Assembly: GCF_000005505.3 (NCBI RefSeq)
Contig: NC_016132.3
Coordinates: forward strand, 39,756,914 to 39,820,913
DNA length: 64,000 nucleotides
Source of the DNA: Brachypodium distachyon
Lineage: Eukaryota; Streptophyta; Magnoliopsida; Poales; Poaceae
Direction of reading: 5' to 3'
A program made the position numbers and the translations under genes. The notes under the pieces are model-generated. The model worked only from the letters and a program-made list of their open reading frames with translations. It was not told the origin of the DNA and ran no database searches. The number at the start of each line of letters is the position of its first letter. The first letter of the stretch is position 1. Shown piece after piece: positions 33,613-45,198 of the stretch.

Positions 33613-33731
33613 CTTGTTGAGTGAGCTGAGGAGTCAAGTCTGGATTCCGGATGCGGGATCGATGAGGAGGAACAAACCCTAGCTTGGCTTCCTTTGCTTG
33701 CTACTCTTGGGGTTCTGGGGAAGAAGAATAA

Positions 33732-34854
33732 GGGGAAATTGGACAGGGACACCGCTATTTTGCGGTTTTTGTCCAAACACACCGTTCGATTGTGGATTTG
33801 TCTAATACCATTTCAATTTTCGGGCCTTTGGTGAAACACACCGTCCGTCCAAAAAAGAAAAGTCCCGTGAATTACAGTCTTACCCCGTTCTCATGTTTCT
33901 CCGGCCCAAACCGTTTCCCGTTCTCTTCCTCTTTTCTTCTCTGGTCACCCGTGAAGAACTGCTGCGGCCGTGATGCCCCAGTTAACACCCTCGTCGACGA
34001 GTTCAACGACTTCTCCATCGATGGCTTCGACCAACCAGGTCACAGCCAAGAGCAGTAGCAGCAGACCAACATCACGTGGTTCAGCAAAACCGTGGCGATA
34101 AGCTCATGGTGCAGGGCTTCGTCGCCCCGCCCGCTGCTACCGGACCTGGGTGAGAACTCGGGCTGCTCTCCATCGACGGCAACGAGCACGCTAGCACCAT
34201 GTACGACCACGCGGCGGACCCGAGCGCTTCCAATGTGCTCTCTCCCGCGATGGTCGTTGCGAGCGAGGCCGCGGGCTGGCAGCGGCGAGCTGCAGGAGCA
34301 GGATATGGGTCACGTCTCTGCTGCACACCAATTGCTCTACCAAATGCCTAGGACGAGGAAGAAGAATAAGGTGAGGTGGATGCCAACTTGGACCACCACA
34401 CTCGGGGTCAAAAATCACGCCATATCATCAACAAATCATTGCAGGCAGGAGATGATCCTGAGGGCAAATCCTCACGGGGCAGCACGGCCACACCTTGCCA
34501 CGCTGGTCTCTATTGGGTCCCGGTAGGCTGCTGTGGGATGGGAACGTCCTAGGCGGAGGAAGGCGGTCTTGGGGGCGACGGAGCAAGGCGGGCAGCGGCC
34601 GAAGCAACGGCAGTAGCGGGGGCAGCTCTTCACAGGTGACCGGAGAAGAAAAGAGGAAGAGAACGGGGAACGGTTCGGGTCGGAGAAACATGAGAAGGGG
34701 GTAAGACTGTAATTTCACGGGACTTTCCTTTTTTGGACGGGCGGTGTGTTTCAGCTAATGGCCCGAAAATTGTAATGGTACTGGACAAATCCACAATCGA
34801 GCGGTGTGTTTGGGCAAAGACCGCAAAATAACGGTGTCCCCGGCCAATTTCCCC
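33732..34854. mobile_element. Mutator-like non-autonomous element with about 230-bp inverted repeats
   Basis: The 5' arm (33732-about 33963) and 3' arm (about 34620-34854) are inverted copies. Both begin GGGGAAATTGG and share, with scattered mismatches, ACACCG.TATTTTGCGGT, CGATTGTGGATTTGTC and CTTCCTCTTTTCTTCTC. The GGGGAAATT start and long arms fit MULEs. The 650-bp core is GC-rich and unlike the arms, as in Pack-MULEs that carry gene fragments; a short plus-strand frame there (LVDEFNDFSIDGFDQPGH) looks exon-like but I do not recognise it. No exact target duplication is visible; the flanks are purine-rich and only partly alike. The element lies about 120 bp upstream of the OB-fold gene's leader intron. 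Confidence 0.82.
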
Positions 34855-35780
34855 AAGAAAGAACGAAAGGCTTGGTCTTGTTGCGGGCGTCACCACCACC
34901 TAAGAAAATTCTGTCCTACTATTATTATTATAAATTGCAACAAAAACGAAACATATTCAGCAGCTGAACTCACTACGTACTGTAGTATCTTTGTCGACTC
35001 CTGAATTCAGAACACTGTTCACAACAAAATTTGTCTTTTCTTTTTGTATGGCTTCTTTCAATCAATGCTGGAAAAGAAATCCAAAGTATTTCGTTCAAGA
35101 TGACTTGCGTCGAGTGAGGAGTAGGGCTGAAAATTTAACTTGAAACCTGCGAGTTAAACGAGTAGCTCGCAGCTTTGGTCGAGTCAGCTCGAACTTAGAG
35201 CCTAACAAGTCAAACCGAGTCTGGATTTATAGAGCATACATGTCTAATATTTTTACCGAGCTTAATGAGTTTAGTTTTGAACTTGTTATGTTAGCAAGTC
35301 GAGTGAAGGCCTCTCCTCATTTTAACAAGTTGAGCCGAGTCAAGCCGTGGTAGGAGACCTGCTGGAGAACTCAATGCATAGCTTAAATAAATTGTTTAAT
35401 CGACCAATGCTTAAAAAAAAATGCTAATTCTCCCCTGAGATTATCTCTACTAGTACGACTACTAACAGTAAGTTGTTTCAAACAATCATGAGAGGTGCCC
35501 TTTCTTTCTTTCATCAAGGGGACAAGAAACCAAGCAACTTAACAAAACTGCACTTGTTCCCAAGGCCTACAAGCAAAATTCGCTATCTTTCTTTACACAG
35601 CGCACACACGCAGATAAAAGAAATAGATACAATAGAATGCAATGCATCACACACACGCACACAGGGAGGCATGTAGACTTCATTTCTACACACAATAATC
35701 ACTGGCCAGAGATAAATAAATAAATAGCCACAAGGAGACACAAGCCCCAACTCTGCTCTACACTACCCTACTGATATACC
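34855..35780. other. intergenic DNA downstream of the coiled-coil/AIR9-like gene
   Basis: Between about 35110 and 35350 there are repeated GAGT(C/T)-GAGC-like words (GTCGAGTCAGCTCGA, AAGTCGAGTGAAGG, GTTGAGCCGAGTCAAG), resembling a dispersed grass repeat rich in CGAGC motifs. The remainder, up to 35780, is probably the 3' UTR of the minus-strand gene. Confidence 0.4.
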
Positions 35781-38700
35781 CTACTTAAAGAATATGCCCT
35801 TCCTTCTTCCCTTGCTCTTCTCAACAGCCTGCAACCAAAAGAATGCACACCTTCATTTCATTTCATTCCATCGTGCACCATACCACGAAAAGTAACAAGT
35901 AATTAGAAGCAACCATATATCATCAAATTATTACGAGCCATTATTGACTTCAAGTGCCGAAGCTCAGCATAGCAGTAGTACAAAGTCAATATTTTTTACT
36001 TCTGAGACACTAAAATGGTGTCGGTTCGACCCGTACCTTCATCCTGAACAGCCTCAGTATTAGAACGATGCTATCTCGCGATCTGCAAAATTTGAAACCA
36101 ATGCTTAGTACCTAAGCCGCATTTGTGGTTCATCATTCAACAAGGCTTCATGATTAGACGTTGGGGAATAGTTTGGAACTCACGGGGAATTTTCCGCAGG
36201 CTTGAGACTATACTCAGCACCATCAGCAGACTGAATCGAAAATTCATCAGGACGCCCATACGGGATATTGATCTGCAAACAAAGTACAAGATAAGTATAC
36301 CTCTAAACTATTACATACTAAACAAGCCAATGCAGTGCAAAGTTCTAGTCAACATTCTAGAACACACGAGTACGGAAATATATAAACCAAGAGTGTCATG
36401 CTTTTACTGTTACGGTTCTACAAATTTGACCAGTCATTTATTAAATTTGCAAAACCTACAAAAATTTCTAAAATTATACCATCAACAAAGTACTTTTTGT
36501 GAGAAATATGCAAATATAAATTCAATGCAGTAAATCTAAACACTTTTGTTAACAAAGATACGGTTACTGATATTTTAAAATAATTTAATTTATCACAGAA
36601 ATCACACTTTTTTTGTGACTGCGCAGAGAAGACAGAAGTAATAAGAGAGTAAATTCTATGGATGGTGATTTTTGGGAAACATACAGCCGTGGCTTGCTGG
36701 AATTTTTCTGTAACAACAACGCCACGCTGTCCATTACACTTGATGCTGTAACCTTCCCTCTTTATTGCCAATACAGCAGATTCCCACATATCTAAAAATC
36801 TAACCTGCAAAATTATTGTTGCAATGGTTATATGACGTCAAATAAGTGTAGCAAGAATGCTTTCAACCTTTGACAGATCACTAGAGAAAGATCGAGAACA
36901 TACTGGTAACAGAACTTCATAAGATACATGCCCAATTGAAAGAATTTTTTTGATGAGCTCCTTCATTTCAGGATCTGCACAGATAATGATTCAGATACTC
37001 AGTAACATGGTTCTTCTAACATTTTCTATTATTGCAATTAAAAACCCATCACGGAACTAACATCAATTTAGGCATTCTATGCTGGGGCATGGAGTTCACA
37101 TACTTCAATACTTTATCAATTAAGACGCAAATTCATTTTAATTTTTAAATATGGAAGCGTACTCTATCCAGGAAATATACTAATATCTTCTCAGGAACTC
37201 ACCACAAGTAATTTTTCTTTGCTCATTAGCATAAACCTTCACGATCTCCCCCTACAAAAGGAAAAAAAATCAGAAAAATATAAATATTATGAGTGTCCTA
37301 CTGAAGGATACACAGTGGCCGATGTTTTTTAGTTTTGAAACAAACAATGCTTGGGCACTGTATGCATTATTAATGGATATGGAAGCAAATCCTAAGCAAA
37401 TGTAAGATTCTCAACCTATAGAATCTGCTCGCTTATTTCAAACCAATAAAGAAAATGTCAGGTAAATATACATAATTGATGCGTCCCACAATGTGTTGCC
37501 CCTCAATTTTGGCATCAGCATAATATTTTTTTATTTCATTTGCATCTCAAAGTATTGTCACTGAAATGCAGCGAGTCACTGTATACAGATGCTTTTCATC
37601 AAACTCCAAGACGTGTGGAATCCCACTTAAGAATGATCAGACATGCAGAATTACCTTTCTTTTCCGGTCATCTAGAGGCTGCACCTCAATGGCTAGTAAA
37701 GTGTCCACATCATCAGCGGTAACTAAATATGTGGGCTGCTTTGCGCCTACATCAGGGAATGCCAATATTAATTTCAACGTTCTCCAGGTACGCCAGAATA
37801 AAGCATGTAAAATAAAGTCTTCTAGAAAGAAGCTAGTGCAAACAGAATACCTTCTATGTAATTTACCGATCCATCTTCCAGATGGCGTACCCACTGTATA
37901 CACATTTTTTTTGCAAACATGGAAAATGTGATGGACTGAGAACAAGTCCAAAATGACAGGAATTTGATAGGATATCTGAACATGTTGAAACATAACTACA
38001 AATCGCACCTCGAAATTACAACTTGTGGTCCCATTGATGGAATACCCACTTGCTTGAAGTTCTTTTCCAGGAAAAGCTTCACCTGTGATTCTTAGTCCAT
38101 CTATGGCTGGCAGTGGGTCATCCTCTGCAGCTGCATATTCATGCAAATTGGTGTTTAGCATCAGAACTAAAGAAATATGGAGAAGAAAGTGCATAAAAAA
38201 TATGTAACACCTTCAGAGAAAGAAGAACTAGGCTCCTCAAGAACAGTAGGAAGATAAGGGTAAGGCAGGTTTGCATCGTCAAGGCCGGATGCTGTACCAG
38301 GACCCCACTCTGCAGGAGGTTCTTGTGAAATCTGGGTTTCGGTTCCCTCTAGATTTTCAGGCACTTCACTCCTAACAAGGTCCTTGAATGATGGGTTTTG
38401 ATCCTTGGACTCAAAGTTAAATCGTACAGCATGAGTATCACGCTCAGTTCCTTGGGTTACAACATCCTTGGTACTTTGGTTGCTGCAAAAAGAAGAAAAG
38501 GCAGATATGGTAAGACAACAAATTTTGTCTATCTGTACAATAATAATAGATTTTTTTAGTAAATGTATAACCAAAGTTGTTTGACTAATAAATCATTTTG
38601 GTAAAGTTCTCAATTGTCAATTCCCATACGCAACTTGAACTGTATAAAAATCGCAGGAGATTGAATAGCCAAACTGGTGTTTCAAGGACATACAACTCTC

Positions 38701-41700
38701 CATTATTTGCAAATTCGTGGGTTTAAGCAATAATTCACTTCTTCAATTTTCAATGCTTGAAAGATACATGTTTAATTTCAGGTATAAATGATTCCTAGAT
38801 CTACACTAATATCTGCAGTTTGGAGATAAAAAATTGTGGTTTGACAAATGGGATGCATGTTTAGCAAAAGGCGTTCGGATAACACAGGTTGAAAAATAGA
38901 AACTAATAAAGGTAAACTAAAGATAGATCCGCACAAAGGGAGCATGAACTGGTTCATACAGATAGAAAAGACTATAACCTAGAAAGTCATCATGTTGAGT
39001 GCATGATACACCAATAACAACCTGCTTGGAGGAGAGATCCTTCCATTATTCTCCTGCTCTGTATTTGTTGCAGCAACCTCAGTTGGGACCTGACGGTTCT
39101 CATTCGCCAATAAATCCCAATCACGTCTAGCTCGAACGGGAGAAGAAGTTGGAGATTGTACATGAGCATATGCTTGTTGGGGCACGATGTCAAGGCTAGG
39201 TTGGCCCTGGAAATGTGGGAAGTAAGAATATGAATGCACTCAAAGAGTAAAGGACAAAGCAGTGTAGAGTCATACAGAAGCAACCAATGCATTTCCAGGA
39301 GGACGAGAAGGTGACTGTACAGGACCGCTTGTATTATTAGAAGATTCAGCACGCCAAGGGGTAATCTGGTACTGTGATTCCTTCAGTTTGTCCTGCACCA
39401 TCCAAGTTTGCACACAAGGCAACTTCAAAGTTCTGTGAGAAAATATCGGTGATAAGCTGTGAAGCATAACAAGCCCACTAATGGCCAGGATGTACGTCCG
39501 ACCTAAGGCTACTAGCTACTGTCTCAGGAGCAAACTCCAACAAAAGCTCGATTTGACTCACCTCAGTAATGATGAGTTTCTCTTGCAAATGTGTAAACAA
39601 AACCTACAAGAAAAAAAAATCCAGTCTCGGCTCAGCTTCAACTATGCAAGGAACAAGTAAAGTCATCAAAGTGGTTAGCAGAAGAAAAACTATTATGTCT
39701 CTTTCCATTGATTATTCCACACAAGAAATAAGTCCATTTTACCCCCCTGAACTTATCGCAAAGTCCAAAAAACATCCTGAACTCTGAAACCGGGTATTTA
39801 ACCCCCCTGAACTTTCAAAACCACGCACCCGACCCCCCTCTGCCTGTTTGAGGCTGTTTTGCTGTGTTGAAGGTGGTTTTGACCCATTTGACCCAGCATC
39901 TTCTTCCTCTCCTTCCTCTTCTCCCTCCTGAGCCACCCTCCCCTTCTCTCACGCGCGCCCCCCTCTGCGCCTCCCTCTCGCTCCCCCTCTGCTCCCCCTC
40001 TCGAGGAAGATCTACCACGAGCCGTTGGAGGCGGATCTTGATGACATCGATCAGGAGCAGCCCGTGTAGGTGAAGGCCCTCGCCGTGGCGCCGGCGCAGG
40101 CCCTGATGGCCGCGGACGGGAGCGGGGTTGGCACCTGCTCCTCCGCCTGCGCGGAGCTGCAGGGATGTAGAGCGAGGAGGAGAAGACAGCGGCGTGGGAG
40201 GAGGAGGCAGGCGTGTGGTGGAGGAGGAGCGAGGTCCGGTCTGCGAAAAGGGAGGGGAAGTCCTGGAAGCAGCCGCCAGAGGAAGGAAGCACATGGTCAG
40301 CTTGGACGACGGCATCTCGGCTGGCCGCCGGTGGCGGCGCCGCCCGCGTGCTAAGAGCAAGAGAGGAGTCAGGCTCGGGGAGGGGATACATGGACGACTT
40401 GTGCCAGCGTGGCAGTCGACGGGTCAAACCCACCTTCAACATAGCAAAACAGCCAGATACATGGCAGAGGGGGCTTGGGTGACCGGTTTTGGAAGTTCAG
40501 GGGGCTAAAATGCCCGGTTTTAGAGTTCAGGGTGTTTTTTGGACTTCGCGATAAGTTCAGGGGGGTAAAATGGACCTATTTCTTCCACACAATGACCAAA
40601 ATTAAATGATAAATAAAAAAGGTAAACGAAACCTAGCACATATCCCAATAAGAGGTTTGGTTGGAGCCACTCTATATTTTTTCTTAAGCCTACTCATAAA
40701 CCTCTATGTTAGAAATTGCAGGTGTTTGCTATCTGATAAACCATTTGTAATTTCGTATGATACCAAACTAGTCCAAATCACAAAGAATCCCTATTGAGAA
40801 GGTAGTTGAGCTTCCTCTTAATATCCGCTTCATAAGGAACTTCCTAGTCCACACCGTACAAGCTTATTTGGTGACACCTTGGAGCTTAATCAAGTCCATA
40901 CATGTACTTAACATCGTCGCACATATGAAAAGTGGCACATACCTTCAAATTGCTAACAATTGATTGAGCATCAAGAACAGGAGGCTGCAGGTTATATTCT
41001 GACAGAAGAGGCATCAAAGAAGATACAAAAGTTGATCTCTCTTGATGTGCTGCCTATGGAGTACCAAAGGAAGAATTCAGTGTCACGACACCAAAACTAG
41101 ACAGAACAATTCAAGAAGATAAAGGAACTCATTGTTTCAGTTCACATAAGAAATCTAGATCTATATTGAAACAAATGCATTCAAAATGGTTCCAGGTGTA
41201 AAGCTATCTGTCAAAAACCATGCAATAAGGTTAATAAAGCACATCAGTTCACATCGAAGATGTTAATGGGCCCTCTGAAAGTTAACAGAAAGTATAACGG
41301 CGAAGAAAGTCACCTGCAATGCGTACGTCAGACGGATGTTTTCTTCAATAATGTCTTGTCTGTAGGATAAAGCTTTTGATGCAGCATCAACCAAATCTTG
41401 TTGCTGTTGATCAAATGCCTAGAAGTGAAAACAACGTGTTATAGGTTAGTCTGGTGTACTCCTAGTCCTAGACAATGTTTTTAACCTGATAAGATCAAGA
41501 TACTTACCATTCGCATATATGCAATACGTTTTTCCAAAACATGTTTATCATTAAGTATTTGGGCTTCCTATCAAGAAACATAATCAGATCAGATACCAAA
41601 AACAGATACAGTGGAAGCAAAAGATTAATGATTCTTTGTACGTGTAATCACCTTCACTGAGTAGTCAGCAAGATGCCTTCTTAAATGTGCAATCTCTTCT

Positions 41701-43047
41701 TCATGTTCCTTAACCTTAGCGAGAAGATCCTGTGGAAGGAATCATCTTCATCAGGAACATCGGATCAGGTATGTGCCAGTGTAGTCCAAATGAATTATAT
41801 ATACCTGCTTCCAGATGATGTTTGAGCTCGTCTCTGCAATAGGCAATATAGCTTGTCCAGCTAAGTTGAGCCTAGAGTCATATTCTCCTTCTTTGTGGTG
41901 CCTATATGGAGAGCCTCTTTTCTTTATCACAGTTCTTGAAGCAAAAGATGCATAGTGATGGAAAATGTTAAGAAACGTAAAGAAGTGGATGTACCTAGTT
42001 GGTGAGAGGGAACGAGATGACGGAGTGGAGAGCTGAGATGGTCCAGCAATCTCAGCAGCACCATGTTCTCCTGATAGTTTTCTGGACATTCCAGTAGACT
42101 GGTTGCTATGTTCAGCAGCTCCATCATGATGACTAGCTAGAGTGCCTTGAGAATTCCGTGGCGAAGAAGTGGTACTGGACAGTTTTGAGCCCTCCGTCCT
42201 ATTCCCAGGAAAAGCACTCGAATAAGAGTTTGTGTACGCCTCGGCGGCGCGAGCCTGATCCAGCCCAGCGTAAGAAGTTTGGTTTGCAGCCTCTGTCCCC
42301 TGGTAGCAGATTAAAAAAAAAAGTAGAGCATGGCTCAAAGCTAGATCCTGGTGGAATGAAAGTGCAAAAAATAACTAGCGCTGAGATTGGACTAGGTGGG
42401 TGATATTAGTACATAATCACACAGAGTTGTGTGATGTGGATGCATAACTCAATATATTTATCTCATTTTCATGTACAAATGAGAAGGGAAAATATCACGA
42501 TTAATACCGAGGTTTGCAATTGCAAGCCATTATACATACTTGTAGGGGAAAGATAAAAAAAAAGGGGTTGTGTAGGCAGGTCTTGCAAAAACGTGTGCTG
42601 AAATGGGAAATCCGGAAGTGTTTTTCTGGGCACGAGCAAGTAGTAAACAGTATGCATTATTACCAGCCGCAAGAAGTGCCAGCTCAGTCCCTTGGAGTGA
42701 GATTTGGTGGATCGGGTAGGGAATTAAATACTTTAAGAATGTTAGGTGAATGGGTGATGGATGGACTTACAATCCTGTCGAGTTCTCTTGTCTTGCGCAT
42801 CAGCTCGTCCTTCAAGCGACTGTTCTCCTCAAGCTGCGTGAGAGTGTGTGTGAAGAGAGTGGTGTCATTACCAATTTATCAACAGAGAGCAATCAGGGGG
42901 GCGGAGGAGAGAATGGATCACCTGCTGGCGGATGGTGGCCTCGGCGTCCTCCACGGCGCGCATGACTTGGAACAGGTTGTTGCTGCTGCTGTCGTCGTCG
43001 GCGGTGGCGAGGCTCTGGTGGCCGAGCTCGTCGGTGTCGTCGGCCAT
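35781..43047 (-). CDS. plant coiled-coil protein with C-terminal AIR9-like (A9/Ig-like) domain
   Basis: I assembled 21 exons in gene order: 43047-42922, 42833-42771, 42299-41995, 41901-41805, 41729-41652, 41567-41508, 41418-41314, 41053-40943, 39603-39562, 39392-39276, 39206-39022, 38482-38211, 38130-38009, 37893-37851, 37746-37655, 37251-37203, 36974-36904, 36804-36685, 36272-36184, 36082-36037, 35828-35781. The sum is 2241 nt, or 746 residues. The N-terminus is NLFQVMRAVEDAEATIRQQ plus LEENSRLKDELMRKTREL; residues about 200-340 are heptad-rich (EHEEEIAHLRRHLADYS, LEKRIAYMRMAFDQQQQ). A disordered Ser/Pro linker follows. From about residue 530 comes DGLRITGEAFPGKELQASGY ... FEWVRHLEDG ... YLVTADDVDTLLAIEVQPLD, which resembles the repeated A9 domains of microtubule-associated AIR9. 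The end is KAVEKSKGRRKGIFFK. The family looks conserved but I cannot name it. Function is unknown; a cytoskeletal scaffold is a guess from architecture. Confidence 0.8.
39725..40582. mobile_element. Mutator-like non-autonomous element in intron 8 of the coiled-coil/AIR9-like gene
   Basis: Flanked by a perfect 10-bp direct repeat, TTCCACACAA, at 39715-39724 and 40583-40592, the size expected of a Mutator target duplication. The terminal inverted repeats are about 160 bp (39725-about 39888 and about 40425-40582): both ends read GAAATA(A/G)GTCCATTTTAC, then CCCCCCTGAACTTATCGC and later CTGTTTTGCT.TGTTGAAGGT. The core (about 39890-40420) is very GC-rich, unlike the AT-rich host intron, and has long open frames on both strands. 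That suggests captured genic DNA; I do not recognise the source. The host intron is 39604-40942. Confidence 0.88.
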
Positions 43048-43739
43048 GGCGATGCGGGCTGGGCGGGGCGGGGCGGGGCTGCGAGGCAAAACCCTAGGGC
43101 TGTTCCACCTCCTGTGGCTGCGCTGCGGAGGTCCAGACGGGATTGGGAGGCTCCGGGGAAGAAGACAAGGGGGGATTCGGGGTCCCGAGGTGGAGGTGAT
43201 GATGGTGCTCTTTCCTTCCCCTCTCACTCACTCACTCACTCTCTCCTTGACGACAAGACAAGACAAGAGAAAATGGCAATGGCGATGTGCGGATCTCACA
43301 TCCAAATGCCGGGATGCAGTAAATAATTAATTAACGAATCCTAATTATATATTTTTATTATTTTCTTTTTTTTCGGGGAGAATGATATTTTTTTCGAATA
43401 TAATTATCATCTGTGAAAAAAGTTGTATGTATTGCACGTGGCCTAGCCAAATCTTTCTTTTAAATGTGTTTGAAGAAATGACTAGAATATGTCATTTTAA
43501 TGGGGGCATCGCACACTAAAATCGACGACGCCTAGTTTTCCGCTGTCGACTCTCATGAGGGTTCGGAGTTGTTTTCTTTTTTGTGTCATTATTAACTCGG
43601 CTCTTTGCATAAAAACTCACCGAATTGGTACACTTGATTCGAGACATTTTTTAGTTTTCATGGAAGAGTGACACATGGTTCACGATTATGATGCTTGTCA
43701 TCTATGTTCAAGTCTTCAAGACGAAACGTTTTTTTTTAC
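43048..43739. other. promoter/5' UTR of the coiled-coil gene and intergenic DNA
   Basis: GC-rich leader with several GGGGCGGGGC-like runs just above the ATG and a short ACTC tandem (CTCACTCACTCACTCAC) near 43226. Beyond about 43330 the DNA turns AT-rich and shows no gene. Confidence 0.45.
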
Positions 43740-44175
43740 TGAAAACTGTAAGAGAAAACCCCTACAGCGATTTATTAAACCAACCAACACCAGCTGTACA
43801 AAAGATAAAAGAAAACAAGAAGGGACTTACGTAATTACCTATTACAATTATCATACAACAGAGAGTCTAACCAAGCAGCAAACTTAGGCACTAGACCTGG
43901 CTTAAACCTATGTTTCAGAAGCGAAAGATCATGTACAAAAGCCGCACGCCAAGACCGGAAAGAAGGGGTATCCTCAACGAAGATCAAGCCATTACGTTGC
44001 TTCCAAATGTGCCAACAAGTAAAAGCAGCAACTTCTATCAGGAAGGGGTGACCAAAGGATTTTGCCGTCCTTTGCACCACTGCGTCCACGGACGGCCCCG
44101 AACACCAATCAATTTGTAAGAAAGCCTAAATCCTCCGGCTGAAAACACATGAGAAAAAGAGATGTTGCCAGTCCT
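43740..44175 (-). mobile_element. 3' fragment of a LINE-type retrotransposon
   Basis: The minus-strand frame at 44089-43835 reads CWHIWKQRNGLIF ... FRSWRAAFVHDLSLLKHRFK ... WLDSLL and then stops. This is the familiar C-terminal tail of plant L1-type reverse transcriptases (zf-RVT region). Upstream, in a shifted frame, EDWQHLFFSCVFSAG fits the preceding conserved block, so the copy is frameshifted and dead. An A-rich stretch (GTAAAAAAAAACG on the minus strand) near 43735 could be the poly-A end. It is 5'-truncated, as LINE copies usually are. Confidence 0.75.
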
Positions 44176-45198
44176 CCACAAAACGTTTTGCAACACTCCC
44201 TCTTGAATGATGTGTCAAGTTCTTTCTTGTGTAGAAGCTAACCTAAGCATAATTAAGAAAGATAGTGAAGAGCAAAGAGAGTGTTATATTAAATAGGAAG
44301 AGACGAAGAAATAACCCAAATTTCCTCCACGTGTCAAGATGGCGGGGTGGGTTAGATTGAAGAGTGTAGAAGAAGGTGAAAAAGGACGAAATCTTCGGAA
44401 GATGACATGCAAATTTCCTCAAAGATGGTGTGTTGAAATAGATTAGAGTGTAAAGAAAGATGAAAAGAAAGGATGGAATCTACCGAAGATGGCAGTCAGG
44501 CGAGTTAACCGTCATCTATTAGAAACTCATTCATGAAAGTTAAACATCGGAAGGACACGTCTCCTGCGTCGAAGGTACGAACGGGTTGAGGTAGAAAATG
44601 GTGGACGAGAAGGAAGAAAATGAGGCAACAGGAACGACGGCAAAATGTAGAAAATGGTGGACAGATGGAGGTAGAAACCGGTGGGTGAGAGGGAAGAGCG
44701 CAGAGGAGTCAGTAAGGGCGACGGCGAGATGTAGCCGGAGATGACGAGAGGAAAGAAGTAAAGAAAAGTACTTTTTCCGTCTCAAATTAAATCGTGTCAT
44801 TTATTTTGGAACGGAGTGAGTGAGAAAAAGAAAAGGAAAACTGGAATGCCGTATCCCCGTCCGTACATTATGTTGTGTTGCCGTGACCACAAACATAATT
44901 CACGCGTGCACACACCCACGGGCAAGCCACCTACCACCGACAGCCGGGGCCCACGTTTGGAGGGGTCGGCTGAGAGTGAAGTCGGGGTAGGACTAGGTTG
45001 GCTGCGGCCTGCGGGGGGGTTCATCTTCTTCCTCCCTCCGTGCGATTCGATTCCGTTCCGTTTGGTAAATCCATCCCCTTTCCTCTCCCTCAGTCCGCAG
45101 CAGAGAAGAGAATACCAAGCCCCTCGACGGCGACGGCGACGGCGCGGATGCGGATTCCTCCGCTGCCACCGCACTGCTCCGATCGGATCTACTAAGAA
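44176..45198. other. intergenic DNA and SIS3 promoter/5' UTR
   Basis: About 44335-44470 contains a loose duplication (GAAGATG...ATGCAAATTTCCTC-type words, AGAGTGTA.AAGAA.G). From about 44980 the DNA is GC-rich and is likely the SIS3 5' UTR. No gene is seen. Confidence 0.4.
44769..44823. mobile_element. minimal Stowaway-like MITE remnant
   Basis: About 55 bp with mirrored ends: TACTTTTTCCGTCTCAAATT at the left and TTATTTTGGAACGGAGTGAG at the right. The centre is only about 15 bp, so it looks like an internally deleted copy. Confidence 0.55.

Noticed and set aside
34092..34526. 144-codon frame in the core of the 33.7-34.9-kb element
   Set aside because: No family features are present, and another frame of the same DNA looks more exon-like. 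It is treated as part of the mobile element.
39798..40508. Long frames on both strands of the intronic MULE core
   Set aside because: They are open because of high GC content. They run into the inverted repeats and show no recognisable domain. The core is reported as possible captured DNA, not as a gene.
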